Shown here one piece after another: positions 47,681 through 61,392 of a stretch of DNA of 64,000 bases. Every line of letters starts with the position of its first letter. Within the stretch, counting starts at the first letter, position 1. The translations under genes and the position numbers were made by a program. The DNA comes from Vespa crabro (Eukaryota; Arthropoda; Insecta; Hymenoptera; Vespidae): assembly GCF_910589235.1 (NCBI RefSeq), contig NC_060957.1, positions 14,121,867-14,185,866 on the forward strand, in the 5' to 3' direction. A model generated the notes under the pieces. The model ran no database searches. It was given only the letters and a program-made list of their open reading frames with translations, and had not been told where the DNA came from.

Positions 47681-48648
47681 CTCGAACTCTTTTGTCGCGG
47701 CTCTCGATGTTCTTCGCGCAAATGCGCGTACGTAACAAAATATATATTTATATTTGAGTTCTCTTACAGGATTCCCTTGGGCGTGCGTAGCTCGTTTCTC
47801 TCCTTCTAGTCCTTGTCTAAAAGCAAGAAAGCAAGACATTTTTGGGAACGAACCCGAAATTTTATGATATCGTAATCATCGGCCGTGAACCGATTAGGAT
47901 GAATTTCGAAGCGTGTCAAACAAACGCGGAAAGTATTCGCTCTCGAGTATATTAATTACAGCCAACGCAGCAACAATTTTCGCAATACCTTTAATAATTA
48001 TCTGTCGTAAGCGTATTGTCGTACGCCGATGACGAACGATAATTTGTAAGAGAGTCGATGGATAGCGATACGATTTTCCTATAGTCTAATCTTTATCGCG
48101 CGTTATCACGTTACGTCTTATCAGTAAAATACCTCTCAACCTGACCACTCTTTTCCTAATCCGCAATACCACGGAAACGCCTCTTTCATAGTTTTCGCTT
48201 TCAATTCGATATAATTCATTCTTCAACTTTTTCATTTACGATTTCAAACTGCCTTGTTAAAGATTGTGTATCGATACGATACAAATTTCCCTCCATGTTT
48301 CCAATTCGCAATTATTAATATCGTTTTTATTGAGAATCAATGTACCCCTATTAATGGTAACGACCCTCTCTCATTCTTATTGTTATTTTCTTCCCACTCG
48401 TGAAAACTCTACGATCCTTCACCGCAAGCTTCCTCTCGTTTCCTTGTTTTCTATGCGAACGCGCTTCTTCTTCTAGAGACCTCTCGCGTAAAGTTATATC
48501 GTTTTGGAGAATTCGTTAAGCCATAAAATGATTCGCTCGATCGCTTTGTCACGATTTACTTCGAAAATAAAATGTAGAAAACATACATACGTACTTGTTT
48601 GCTCGAGTAGGTAGAACGAAATAGAAAGAGATAGATAGATAGATAGAC

Positions 48649-48653
<5 letters not shown>

Positions 48654-48700
<47 letters not shown>

Positions 48701-48716
48701 AGAGAGAGAGAGAGAA
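48654..48716. repeat. (TA)n(TG)n(AG)n compound microsatellite
   Basis: Three dinucleotide runs in series. Confidence 0.95.
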
Positions 48717-49223
48717 AGAGAGAATGGTCGAATGAAAAATATTTGCCGAGCGTATAGACACACACGACACGCTTTATTCAAAAAGAAAAAAATATTGTTC
48801 GTTGAAAATGAATGGCGTAGAAGTTGAGAAATCGACTACCAAAATTCAATTACGAAAGTTTGTATGTGTGTATGTGATTCCTTTTCTTTTTCTCTATCTC
48901 ACAGACCTCTACGCCGATAAAAGCGTACGACGTGTTATTTGCATAATTAGAAGTCTTATCGACGTAAGACAAAAGGTAAACTTGCGTCGCTTCGATGCTA
49001 CTTATGACTTAGATAAAATGAGATAATGGTAGTAAAAGAGAGAGAAAACAGAAAGAGAGAGAAAACAGAAAGAGAGAGAGAGAGGATAGAGGGAGGGGGA
49101 GGGGCAAGGGAAATCCGTTCCAGTACTCTCGTCGCACAAGCCTACATTATACGCGCTCGGACTTCACAAATTAGACTTTCCTTTCTTATCAGCGAACGTT
49201 CCGCTCAATTCTGTATAAACAAA

Positions 49224-49224
<1 letters not shown>

Positions 49225-49255
<31 letters not shown>

Positions 49256-49271
49256 CGACGACAACGACGAC
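49225..49271. repeat. (ACG)n array
   Basis: CpG trinucleotide run with ATG and ACA variants, like the ones at 5184 and 18172. Confidence 0.94.
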
Positions 49272-49376
49272 GGGTAAAGAGTAGCAACGAGAAGCTGGAA
49301 GCACACGAAATGGTTAACTCAGCAAGCGAGATAAGCAGCAGCCTCTTATGCCACCCTCTTCTCTCTACCTTTACTT

Positions 49377-49380
<4 letters not shown>

Positions 49381-49440
<60 letters not shown>
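49381..49440. repeat. (CT)29 microsatellite
   Basis: Perfect CT run. Confidence 0.97.
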
Positions 49441-49443
<3 letters not shown>

Positions 49444-49597
49444 TCCCCTCTCTCGAAGAAAAATCACGCACGAGTCTGAAATACCGACGTGTCATTTTTT
49501 TTCCTTTTCTAAATGTGAACAAGAATGAACTTTAATCTTTCAAAATAGTTTTATTCAAACGATTGCCCAAATTTCTAATGACGAGGTCTAAATACCT

Positions 49598-49664
49598 ACT
49601 ATTACTACTACTATTATTATTATTATTATTATTATTATTACTACTACTACTACTACTACTACTA
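49598..49664. repeat. (TTA)n/(CTA)n array
   Basis: CTA units flank a central TTA run, as expected from point mutation spreading in one array. Confidence 0.94.
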
Positions 49665-49875
49665 GTACAAGAAACTAGAAACAAACTTGAACCGACTCTG
49701 CGTACGAGTTGTAGATACGTATAGAAACACAAAATTTGTGCGAAACGGAACAAGAAGAGAGAACGCGGAGAGAAATTAACTTCATAAACTTTCCACGCTC
49801 GACTTCTCTTCTTCTCCTTCACCCTCTCTCTCTCTCTCTTCTCACTCCCGTAGAAACATACGAGCTCACGTCCGC

Positions 49876-49878
<3 letters not shown>

Positions 49879-49929
<51 letters not shown>
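49879..49929. repeat. (GA)25 microsatellite
   Basis: Perfect GA run; a second lies at 50071. Confidence 0.97.
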
Positions 49930-49932
<3 letters not shown>

Positions 49933-50068
49933 CTTCGTTCGACGCGTTAACCGTAAAGGAGTCGAGTTTGTAATAAAGGTTTTCTCTTCGATCGATGTGC
50001 CCACACTGGAGCTCGTGAGAAAATAATTTCCTCGTTTCTCGAACAATGTGACTATCGAGAGTTAATAA

Positions 50069-50070
<2 letters not shown>

Positions 50071-50122
<52 letters not shown>
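50071..50122. repeat. (GA)25 microsatellite
   Basis: Perfect GA run in the same orientation as 49879, about 140 bp apart. Confidence 0.97.
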
Positions 50123-50125
<3 letters not shown>

Positions 50126-51039
50126 GGGGGAAAGAGAAAGAAAGAGAGTATTATATTGGGCTAGCTGACAAACGTTGGTCGATCAATTAACGTAAAACGA
50201 ACGAACGAATAAAGTTCGACTGAATTATCGAATAGTCTACTCGCACAAGAGTCGATTGATATTATAGTTAATAAGTAGCTCTCTTTGAGCCCGTTGTTCT
50301 ATTCGTCTAATCCAAACGTAGAGTGAAATCTAGTACCAATCGAGGGAGAGATTATCTTTGAACTTTCAAAATAAAGTATCTCGTAAAACGCGCTTCAATC
50401 GATCTAACAAAGTCGAAATTTAACAATGTCGATCTTTGACACGTCTTCGGTCCTTATCGCACAAAAAATAGAAGGGAAAGAAAAAGAGTGTGTGTGTGTA
50501 AGAGAGAGCGCGAGAGAAAGAAATAGTCCAATAGCCGCGGAAGCACTTCCTCTCGGCTTCGTGGCATTTTGCCACCCTATGTCACCCTTTCGTTTATACG
50601 AACGGCAGTGCGGAAACTTTTTATCGTTAAAGAAGCCGATAAGCATGTTGGAGCCACACGTGAATCATACTTCCGGTCTAGAATGCCGAGGTACGCATTC
50701 TTCCAAGCGCTATTTCGTTTCTATTAATCGTCCTTACGGTCAACGAGAGACCAAGCGAGATGAATAGATAAACGAATAGATCAAACGATCTAAGATCGAA
50801 CGATATTTCGATGAGGTTTTAACGCTTTCCAACCTGATCTTCCTTGTTTTATGATCTTTTTATTTTCGGTCAATGAGTTTTTTCTTTTTTTTATCCGTAT
50901 CGCATTATTACCACTTGACTAAAATTGATCGTAATAAATTTGATCCATTTATATTTATCTCTCTTTTCATCCGAGGTTTCGAAACGTACGCGCAAGCTTC
51001 CATAATCGGTCGACCGACCGTTCGGACATCGGACGGCGC

Positions 51040-51180
51040 GTGAACGCGAGGAGCTTAACGACATGTCGTAACTTATGTAACTTATGTAAAACAGAGCAGT
51101 CCGCCTTTTAAAGAAACGTCGTCAACAAGTTACATCATTATACCGACACCAGGATGGTAGAGTTAATCGGCCGTTCCTTC
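51040..51180. promoter_or_regulatory. Complex island with a short tandem duplication
   Basis: TAACTTATG occurs twice in tandem at about 51069-51088, in repeat-poor sequence running to GGTAGAGTTAATCGGCCG. Possible regulatory element; no coding signal. Confidence 0.2.
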
Positions 51181-51610
51181 GAATGCATGCACGTACATAA
51201 TATATATAACTATGCTATATCTTTCTATCTCTCCCTTTCTTCCCCATTCGAGAAAAACTTTTGACTATGTCTTTAGGAATCGTAAATTCTTTCCTCATTC
51301 TTGTCAATACGATTTTATCGTATGAAGTATACGAGATAGAATAGGATCGAGCAAGATGACCGTTATTTTTCAGAAATGATCGAAAGAGAGTCGTAAAAAT
51401 GTCAACAGTTTTCATTATCCTAGTTTGGAGATAAATAAAGACGACGCGTACCGCTGAAGATTTCCTCGGAAATGTTTCTATGGCGCCATTTCTAATTTTT
51501 ATTTGATCGAATCATTATCATCGCAAATCGCATTGGGAGCGGTTCAACGTATATCTCACGATTACTCGCAAGACTCGTGAAACTCGCTTGAGTCAACGAT
51601 AAATACGTCA

Positions 51611-51614
<4 letters not shown>

Positions 51615-51651
<37 letters not shown>
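51615..51651. repeat. (CT)18 microsatellite
   Basis: Perfect CT run. Confidence 0.96.
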
Positions 51652-51652
<1 letters not shown>

Positions 51653-53328
51653 TTCTCCTTTCCCTTCGAAGGATGTAATCGTGAGAATCACGCAAGGTTC
51701 GCACGCACGTCGCGTCGCGCGATCGGCTTTTCGGCCTACGCATTCTCAACTTCTTTCCCACAAACCATAACAAAAATGAAAAGGAATCGAATAATCAACG
51801 CTTTATTTGTCAATTCATTCGGCCTAAATTCGCGAGACGAAATAATTTTGACAAAAGAGAATGTCTTGAAATTAAAAGGAAGAAAAGAAAGAAGGAAGGA
51901 AAGAAAAGAGAAAAAAGAAGAGAGAAGAAAAAAATATGTAGAAAGTGAGAATTTGAGAATGCGACACGGTGATTGGGTGTCGACGAGACTGAGGAAAAGA
52001 AGGAAACGCTATAAATGTTAAGAAGGGAAAAGTGGAAAAAGGAAAATACAGGGAGGGAGAGAGAGAGAGAGAGAGAAGAGGTGCGCGACTCGACTGATCT
52101 GCGAGTTCGCAAAATCGAATATCTCCAGCGAATCTTGTCGCAGCAAGTCACGTACAAATTTACTACCACTGTATCCTATAGCCTGTATTTATTGGACTCT
52201 CCTTCCTCTTTCTCCTCCTCCTTCTCCCTCTCCACCGTCAAACCAAGTCCTCTTCTCTATCTCTCTCTTTTCCTCTCTTTCTCTCAGAATCTAGTTGGAA
52301 CACATATTGCAGTTATCGTAGATTCGTCCTAAAGCACGAATAATCCTCGCCTAATCGATCTATTTCTCTCTCTCGCTCTCTCTTAAAATACTAGCACTAC
52401 AGTATAATATAGATATACACTACAAAACGTCCGCAGCCACCACCAATACCTTCACCACAGGCAACAACCACAACCACCGCTACCAGGAACGCTAAGAGAC
52501 TATACGAGCGAAATCGCGGCAACGTGCTAAAGAGAATTCGCGCGCAATGCTAAGGCCCAGGATGACCGCTCTACCGCATTTTGCCGCATCGCGAAAACTA
52601 TCTCTCTGTCTCCGTCTCTTTCTTTATCTTTCCTTTCTTTCACCTTACGAATTCCGAATCTTCCCGTTTCCTTCTCTTTATTCGTCCACCATTTATACCT
52701 TCCTCAGAGATATTGCAACTAGGACGTCCATATTGCTCCTTTAATAATCGTCCTCTTGTTTAAAACATATTTTCTATAGGACGTGATATCCTATAAACGT
52801 GATATGCGACGTAAAAGAAAGACATTTTTTCTTTTTTTCATATCAAAAGAAACACGAATAAAAACAACCCTAAGACATCAGTTCACACACACCGTAATGC
52901 CATTCTATATTATTCTACATTTATTTGTTCATGCATTATCGGAATTACGTAGGATACGTTATATATTTAGAATAAAATAAAAAGTATCGAGAATAAGAGA
53001 GTGGGAGTAGGAACGTTCCTTTTCGATTCTCGATGTTATAGTTCGCGCGCGAGTAGATAATTATTATAACTTCGGTACTTAGTTATCGTAAAATAACAAT
53101 AATTTATCTGGAAACCGGTTGCGCGACTCGTTGCTCTCTCTCTCTCTCTCTCTCCTTCTACATCTTCTCGAGTCGAGCAACACCGAGAGAGCACTCTTCG
53201 GCATTTCTTTCACGGCTTGGAAGAAGGGGAATGTACGAATCTTCTCGTTTTTGCACGGCTTAATTATTCATTATACCATATATTCTCTCTCTTTTTCTCC
53301 CTTTCATTTTTCGTCTTTTTCCCTTAAA

Positions 53329-53332
<4 letters not shown>

Positions 53333-53371
<39 letters not shown>
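53333..53371. repeat. (GA)19 microsatellite
   Basis: Perfect GA run. Confidence 0.96.
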
Positions 53372-53378
<7 letters not shown>

Positions 53379-53784
53379 GAGCAATTTTAAATCCGTACGT
53401 ACGATCGTTCCCGTGGATCCGACGTTTGCACGGTAGGAAATGCGGTAAAATGATACAGTATGGAGTCACGCACAGGAATACGACCGTGAACACGATGGAT
53501 GCTTAAATGGAAAAGAGCGACATAACCGAACGAACGCTGCTCGCGCATGAATTTAATCCACTTCTCGATTGATTTCCAATTATTCCTGCCTCTTCTTTCT
53601 TTCTTCCTTCTTTCTTTTTTTCTTTCTTTCCTTCCTTTCCTTTTCTTTTCGTTTTTCTTTCTTTCTTTCTCGATTATTTCAAGGTAAAAGACTGGTCAGC
53701 ATTTAGATTCGAAATCCGTGAGGGCTAATGTTAACCTCCGCCATCATCATCAACGATCCTAGTCTCGTGGGAGAAAGCTATCTA

Positions 53785-53820
<36 letters not shown>

Positions 53821-54254
53821 TCTCTATGTCTTTATCTCTATATCTCTCTCCGCCCTAATCGATCGATGATTATCCAATTCCGGAAAGCGGACAGCGATTA
53901 CGAGTCCTGATAAATATCTCCCCCACTACTTCTCTTTCGCTCCTTCCTTTTTAATTTAATATAATTCCCGAAGGTATAATTTATTCTCGCGCGCTTGCCT
54001 ACTTACATACTTACTTACTTACTTACACGATGTTGCTCTTCTCTCGTTCGCGAGTCGACGCGTTTTACTAGCTATGCTTGTTACCGGGAGGAGCTCGAAT
54101 CTGTCATTCGTATGACGTCTAAAACGATATTATGAATAATTCAAATTGATTAAACCAAACGATACGGATGCAAAGAATCTTCTCTTTCTTCCATATTTCT
54201 TTCTCTCATTTCTTTCTAAATCGTATATATCCTTTCTTTCTTCTCCAAGTATCT

Positions 54255-54260
<6 letters not shown>

Positions 54261-54311
<51 letters not shown>
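54261..54311. repeat. (CT)25 microsatellite
   Basis: Perfect CT run. Confidence 0.97.
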
Positions 54312-54317
<6 letters not shown>

Positions 54318-55223
54318 ACTCCCTGCTTATTTATCTCTTTGTCTTTCTTTCTCCGATTCCAGCACTCGTGACGATCGATGCGATCACGATCTATTTAAAA
54401 CGGAGCAGTTAATCTCGCTCTACGAGAAGAAGATAGAGGCGCGGACCGTACGCGATTAAATTCGAGAACAAAGTGTCCGGAACTTTGAGAGATGTTGGGT
54501 ATCTTTATCAGGCAATTTCTTCTCCTCGTCTATTTATTTCTTCTCTGTCTTTGCTATTATCGATATATGTACGTAAGTACTTTTATTTGCATTCGCTCGG
54601 ATCGGCCATTTTTACGCTCGTATTTACGCCGTTTTACGTTAAGCTCGATTCGCCGAATTCGTGATGAAATCAAATTCAATATGTACCTCTGTGCTCGCTT
54701 CGGCCTTCTTTCTTTAATTCTAAAAAATTATCCTCCGCATACGTTATGAAAACGACACGACGCGGAGTTTACCTTCTCCCTTTTCTTCCTCTCGCTCCTC
54801 TTTTTCTCTCGTTGCTCACCACTTTTCTCTGGGCGCCTTTTGTAATTAAACGCATAAAGGGCGGGACTAACTCGAAAACGCAATTCCGACGAGAGCCAGA
54901 CTCGTCCCGTGAAACTCGTTAATCGAAGAGAGAAAATGAAACGAACGAAAACTGATATCGAATACCGATCGAATGAGAAAGAAAGACAGACGGCGGACAG
55001 GCATAGAGACAGAGAGATGAATGCGTACACATATATAATTGATATCAAACGCGTTAATTAATCGCGTCTCGTTTATAGACTTTGCTCCTTCTTTGAACGT
55101 TAAGTCATTGGATTAACGAGTTCTAGGAAAGTCCGAGAATGTCCGGAGGTAGACACTTATCTGACAAAGGAAAATCAATATGTACGATCGGTTAGCCTAG
55201 CCTGTAGAAAACAGTATTGCAAG

Positions 55224-55226
<3 letters not shown>

Positions 55227-55266
<40 letters not shown>
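55227..55266. repeat. (GA)19 microsatellite
   Basis: Perfect GA run; a short CT run of opposite sense lies at 55295-55316. Confidence 0.96.
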
Positions 55267-55268
<2 letters not shown>

Positions 55269-56565
55269 CGTATAAATTAGCTAGGAAAATTTCTTTCTCT
55301 CTCTCTCTCTCTCTCTGACTCGTCCACTGCAATTGGCAGGTTCAATTTATGTCGCATATAGATATTTACTTATGCGGCAAGTTACAGGAGCCCTTTCGCT
55401 TACTGCTTTCAAATCATCCGGAACCCACCCAACGAGTTATGACACATACGAACCGATCGATCGGAGGGTTAAAGCGATTATGAGACTGGCTCTCTCCAAT
55501 GGAAATTCCCTATGCGGGACTGCTTTGGACGAGTAATACGCGTATATACTTGCACGCGCGCACACCCACACGTACACACGTTCATGCGTGAACATGTGTA
55601 ATACCGTATAAAAGATAGTTAATAGTGGTATAAAGACGGTCGTTGTTGACATTGACGTTATCGAAAATCATCGTCTTCGGTCGAGTGCGACTAGAGAAAA
55701 CGAACAAAGTAGAACTCGACGCGTAATATCGTTCGAGGATTCTCTGATCGGAACAAAAGAAAAAGAAGAAAGAAAGAAAAAGAAAAAAATGATGTCCAAT
55801 CGATAAGGATAAAATTATTGACCAAATCTAGGATAAGAAAACGAGGAGTTCGCACGAGGAATCTCGTTTCGAAAACGCAAAGAGCGCATCGAAGCGATCT
55901 CGTGTTCCAAGTCCGGAAACGAGCACAGAAGAGAAGATGCTTCTCTCTCAAGCGCGCGCGTACATGTGTGTGTGTGTGTGTGTATAGATACACGCCAATA
56001 GAAGAGCTACGCCGCGTTTCCCTCGACGATCCTTTAACCATGGACACAAAGCACGCAAAAATAGCTTCGCGTTAGCCAAGGTAGAATTCTCTTTTTCTCT
56101 GGGAAGCGTGAACGGAGATATCGAGCCTCGAATTACGAAGGATAATCACGTAGTAGAGAGGAAGCACCGAAAAATTTTGTGAGAATCACCGGGAATAATT
56201 CTACCGAAAGAGAAAAAGACATTGGAGGGAAGAAAGGAGAAAGCTTCGAATAGAGGGCTCACTCCCTTGATTAGCACGATCGTTACCACCAATCAAATTT
56301 CAACTAATCGTTGCTCGATATGAAAGAAAGATAAATGATGTTGTGTAAGTACGTAAAAGTACTCAATATATTTATATTGAGGATGTTCCATTTTCGTCTT
56401 CGCTTTTTCTTCTCGTACGCGCTTCGATAATAATTATCTGAAATTGATTTTCTCTCGAAATTATTTTTCATTGGACAAAACCAATTCGTTGTTCCTAGAA
56501 GAACGGCAACGAAACCGTACTCGTAATGGCGCTCATAAACCTCGCGCTTGAAAAAAATAAAAGAA

Positions 56566-56602
<37 letters not shown>

Positions 56603-56815
56603 TTCGTCTCTCTCGCGACACGCACGAGCGATCGATCTGTCGATCGGTCGAGCACCGAAGCGAAAGAAGAGAACGAACGAAGGCCGGTTGTTCACAATGT
56701 AAGGTACTCGTTTCGAGTTGCAAGGCGCTCGCGATTGCGCAACTCCCTTGCGAAACGTTTGGCACTTTTTTAATATTCACGATGGAAAGTCGAGAAGGTG
56801 GTGGAGGTTTACGAA

Positions 56816-56905
56816 CGGATGGATGGATGGATGGGTAGATGGATGGATGGATGGATGGATGGGTAGATGGATGGATGGATGGATGGATGGATGGATGGAT
56901 GGATG
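56816..56905. repeat. (GGAT)n tetranucleotide array
   Basis: About 22 copies of GGAT/GATG with two GGTA variants spaced 40 bp apart, which hints at a higher-order unit of about 40 bp. Confidence 0.96.
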
Positions 56906-58595
56906 CTTGGTGACGACGATTTTACGGCGAAGAAGAAGAGAAAAAAAACTGAGAGGCCTGGCTTTGTCTCTAGTGCTTCCGTCACGAATGGAGATCGGAT
57001 CTACGCCGTGATTCGTGCTTTCGTTCGAATTTCATCGTACGTACTACGTGCTCCGATAGAAATCGTCCGTTTGACATCGTCTCTTTTTCTTTTTTCCTTT
57101 CTACCTACTATCTCTTTTTTTCCGCGAGTAAATGCGCGTATCGTTTTACCATATACACACGTATAGGCATCACAAAGGCGAGAATGCACCTACGGAGTGT
57201 TGATTCGTACACATCTCTATTTCTCTTTTTCTCTAACGGGTTCTATAGGTAACGACGAGAGTTCCGACGGTGAATCAATGGGGGGAGGGGGAGGGGGGAG
57301 GGGGGGGGGAGAGGAAAAATAAAAACTCGATTTTCCAGAGTTTCCTTTTGATTGCGCTTCCGGCCGTTCGATCTTTTCACACGCCATTGGAATCCACGAT
57401 ATGACCGATTAATACCAAGCGCCATTACTATATCCTCGACCATACCCGATATACCGTGTTGCTATTTAAGCAAGAGGAGATTTCGAATTTTCAAGCGTAC
57501 ATACACACTCGGATTAGATTCCGATCGACCGCGTACATTCGACATTTATACACTACAAATATCTTCCTGTAATCGTAATGAATTCGTCGTTCTGCTCGTT
57601 CTACCGATTTCCAGCACGGAACATTGCGGTATATTTATTCGCGTCGTACTTTCTCTCCCTCCCTTCCTCTCTCTCTTTCTCTCTTTCTCTCACACACACA
57701 TACTTATACATGCGCACACTCTCGCGGTACAATTCATTGGAAATTATTAAATTCGAATAGAGCGAGAAACTTTTCGTGTTTCGATCTAAGCGCGATACTA
57801 AACGATAAAACGAAAAACATCGGGAAACGTAAAGAAAAGGAAGAGAAAATGAGGAAGACGTATATAAACGCGCTCGCATGACAAACGTTTATGCTCGTGA
57901 TCTAACGTCGGATTATGCAACGCAATATTTCGCGATAGAAATAAGGAGAGCTCTTCTAATCAGCGCCAGAAATAGTAATGATTGAGAAACGTTTCGCGAA
58001 TCGAAGCAACATACGAATTTCATTTTTTTTTTTTTTTTTTTTACTTTTTTGTTTTCTAAATAGCCTCGCAACGATACGCTCTTTATCGGAATGTAGCCTC
58101 CAAAAAAAAGTGAGAAAATCGATACTCTAAAGAGGATTCGTGAAATCACAAAATCTCTCTCTGTGTGCCGATTAAAAATAGTATAAAAAAAGACGATTAT
58201 ACAGATCATTCTCGATCTTCATCATCTCGATCCAACGACGATGAGAAACGTTTATAAATCTTTCGATGCGATATTATATTAGGAAGAAAAAAAAAAAAAA
58301 AAAAAAGAAAAGGATATTTTATTCGATGTTCGTATTCACTGCGTTTTAAAATACGATCGGAAAATTCAGAACAAAATCTAAGGATATATTCTCGCTTGTA
58401 TATTATCTGAACTTTCTGTCTCTGTCTCTTTTTCTATTTGATAACGCTTTGAAAAAGCGAATGTCAGCGAATACTCGCGGAGAAACGATCCATAGAATTT
58501 GACAACTTGCGTCTCGTCTCTCTTCTCGCTCGGAGAAACTCCGATGCAAACGCGAAAACAATTGGGGGAGAAAAAAAAATATATATATATATAGA

Positions 58596-58630
<35 letters not shown>

Positions 58631-58633
58631 ATG
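58596..58633. repeat. (AAAT)n array
   Basis: About nine perfect copies, followed by degenerate AAAT/AAAAT units to about 58665. Confidence 0.95.
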
Positions 58634-59227
58634 AATAAATAAAATAAAATAAAAATAAAATTAAAAAGCAATAGAGCTGACAGAGGTTTCATATAGCGAT
58701 CGTCGGTCCCGTAGAAAACGCGAACCATTCGAAAACGAGCATGGATCATTGAATTGCAGATGACATGTGCATGTATGTATTACCTACGAGCAGCAACGAT
58801 CGAATTCACGTAAACGTTATCGTTGTCGTTCACGTGACGTTGTAAAGTACGACGAATCGGTGATTTACACGAATATACGGGGGAAAGAGTAAACGAGATA
58901 ATAAGATAATGACAGAGTGTATCCGGAATTAAAGCGCTACCGAGTGATAAACCTTAACTCTCTCTCTCTCCCCCTCCAACCCTTCCTTCTCTCGCTTTCT
59001 CTCTTTCTACATAGATATACGGTCTGAAAAAATGTCAAGTTAGAAATATGATCATTTTCACTTCGTCTTCTTTTTCTTTCTGAACGAATCGATCAACGCG
59101 AATGACGTTGATCATCGGTGAAAGGCTTCTACCGATAAGATGTTAAATATACTCGTTAGTTGGAAGCGACAAAACGTTATGTTCTTACTTGAATTGAATC
59201 TATCTTCTCCTTTTCCTGCTGATCGAG

Positions 59228-59264
<37 letters not shown>

Positions 59265-59465
59265 AAGACGATTGCCCTTTTCTATGAAAGTGAGAGGTGA
59301 AACGTACGTCGCTGGTAGAAGAACACGTTTTCTATATTATATGATACAAACGGATCTAAATATTTGTTAAAGTTAAAATCACAAAGACCTAAAGAAAACT
59401 AAAAGCTTATCTTTTGGACAGGAGAAATTGAAAGTTGAGCATGACGATTTCTCCTCTCTCTCTCT

Positions 59466-59476
<11 letters not shown>

Positions 59477-59520
<44 letters not shown>
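59477..59520. repeat. (CT)22 microsatellite
   Basis: CT run preceded by CT with CCC breaks from 59453. Confidence 0.96.
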
Positions 59521-59523
<3 letters not shown>

Positions 59524-59529
59524 CTGTTT

Positions 59530-59790
59530 CCGTCTCTGTAAACTTAAACGATAGACAGCTGCTACTACCGGTGGTATTTGGAGCTAATAAAATTATCGCA
59601 CCGCGAACGATCTCCTCTCCCCTTAGGCCGCAAATCGTACGTTAAATTCTCGAGAGATTAGCCTGGAGAGTTTCAGGCGATCTTCTTGGGCGGGCTAGAA
59701 TCGATGGAAGCTACGCCAGTCTAGGAATTAGGACCGTCGGAAACCGTCAAGCCTGTAACTAATCAGGCCAGCTATTGCTCCATTTCCACG
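59530..59790. promoter_or_regulatory. Candidate regulatory island upstream of wge
   Basis: About 250 bp free of simple repeats, with a CAGCTG E-box and GAGCTAATAAAATTATCG. It stands out from the microsatellite-rich DNA on both sides. Confidence 0.25.
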
Positions 59791-59923
59791 AAGCCCACGT
59801 CGTCGTATATAAGCACGGACTTGCACGTACATTATGTGTATTATGTGTACTATGCCAGTGTACCTATCTACATATACATACCTATACATTGGTATATCTA
59901 TCTATACGTACGATAGGTATGGT

Positions 59924-59946
59924 ATGTATGTATGTATGTATGTGGG
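59924..59946. repeat. (TATG)n array
   Basis: Short tetranucleotide run in a TA/TG-rich segment. Confidence 0.9.
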
Positions 59947-61335
59947 TATATATACATATATGTAGGTTATCCACTGGATCTCAGCAATTCCGTGAGGAGG
60001 AGGAGGAGGTATGCGAGCGACATCAAACGCGACCTCCGAAGAGGACCACGGAACACACTAGCTCCCGACGTCCAAAGCTAAATCCGTATTATTAGAAAGT
60101 TCGATGAATACCGTGTTCTCTCGTGTCTACTAATTCTTCCTTGCGGAGAGAAAATCTTATTTGCTCGTCAAATTTTACACGTTTCTAAACGTAAAAACTT
60201 AGCAAGAAAAAAAGAAAACGAAAGGGAAAAAAAAAAAGAAAAAGAACAAGAAAAAAAGATAGATGTAAATGGGAACGTAACCGAATATCTCTTATCTATG
60301 CCCACTTGCTTGAGGAAGCGTCCATATCGAGAAGATACTTCTCCTCCTCTCGTTACAGATCTATCTATCTATCTTTATCGTCGATACATCCGCTTTCCTA
60401 CGAACAAATTTCGATAGGTTGAAAAGAAATATTCATCGTCTTTAAGAGGAAAAGGAAATACGATAAATTGTGTTTGACTTTTACCGACGTATTCAAAATA
60501 GGAGTAGCAACGATCAAGAAAAAAAAAAGAAAAAAAGAAAAAAAAGGAAAGGAAGAAAAAAAGAGGAAACAAAGTTGATTCGACGAGAGACATTGAAAAA
60601 TTTGTCTAACGTTGCCTTTCAAAAAATAAAAAGAAAGAGTAAGCTTACAAATCGCGACTCGTCGGCGCACCCTTCGCGCGTCATTTCTTTTTTCCGACGA
60701 AATTACGAGCGCTCGAATTTAATCAAAAATTTAAACAGGTGCGTCCTCGAAGGACCTGTGCACGTCGTTCCTGGGTGAATAAGTGCGTGCGTGGTTTCTC
60801 TATACGTGAGCGTATAACGTTCCCGCTGACGTCACCCAAAGAGGGGAAAGAGCGAGGTCTCTTTCACCCTTACGCTTCTCTTCAAACCCCATGAAAAAGA
60901 CACCGGATGATTTCACGAGGCGCCGCGACTCTCAGGACTTCCTATGACGTATACACTATTTTCGACCTTTCCTTTTCTTTCTTTTCCTTTTTTCGACGTG
61001 TACGAGCCACGTTCGTGATAAATACTGTCGCGTGAAAGAACCTAAAGCGTTGCACAAAGGTCAAATACAAGAATATGTCGGCAATGAAAGACTTTCGACA
61101 TTCTCTATATCTTTCCTCCTTCCACGTTCTTCTCTCTACGCGCGAACGATGATAATACGTATGTATACACATATTCAGTTTATTATCTGAAACATAAATG
61201 ATGATTCACGTTCAACGATACTAGTCGTCGTATACGCTTCCTTCCTATCTTTTAACCATTTCAAAGATAATATCCTGGGAATTCGGTCGCCTCATTTCCT
61301 ATCCTCCGAACGATAAAAGTCTCTCCCTCGATCCT

Positions 61336-61339
<4 letters not shown>

Positions 61340-61384
<45 letters not shown>
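61340..61384. repeat. (CT)22 microsatellite
   Basis: Perfect CT run. Confidence 0.96.
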
Positions 61385-61392
<8 letters not shown>

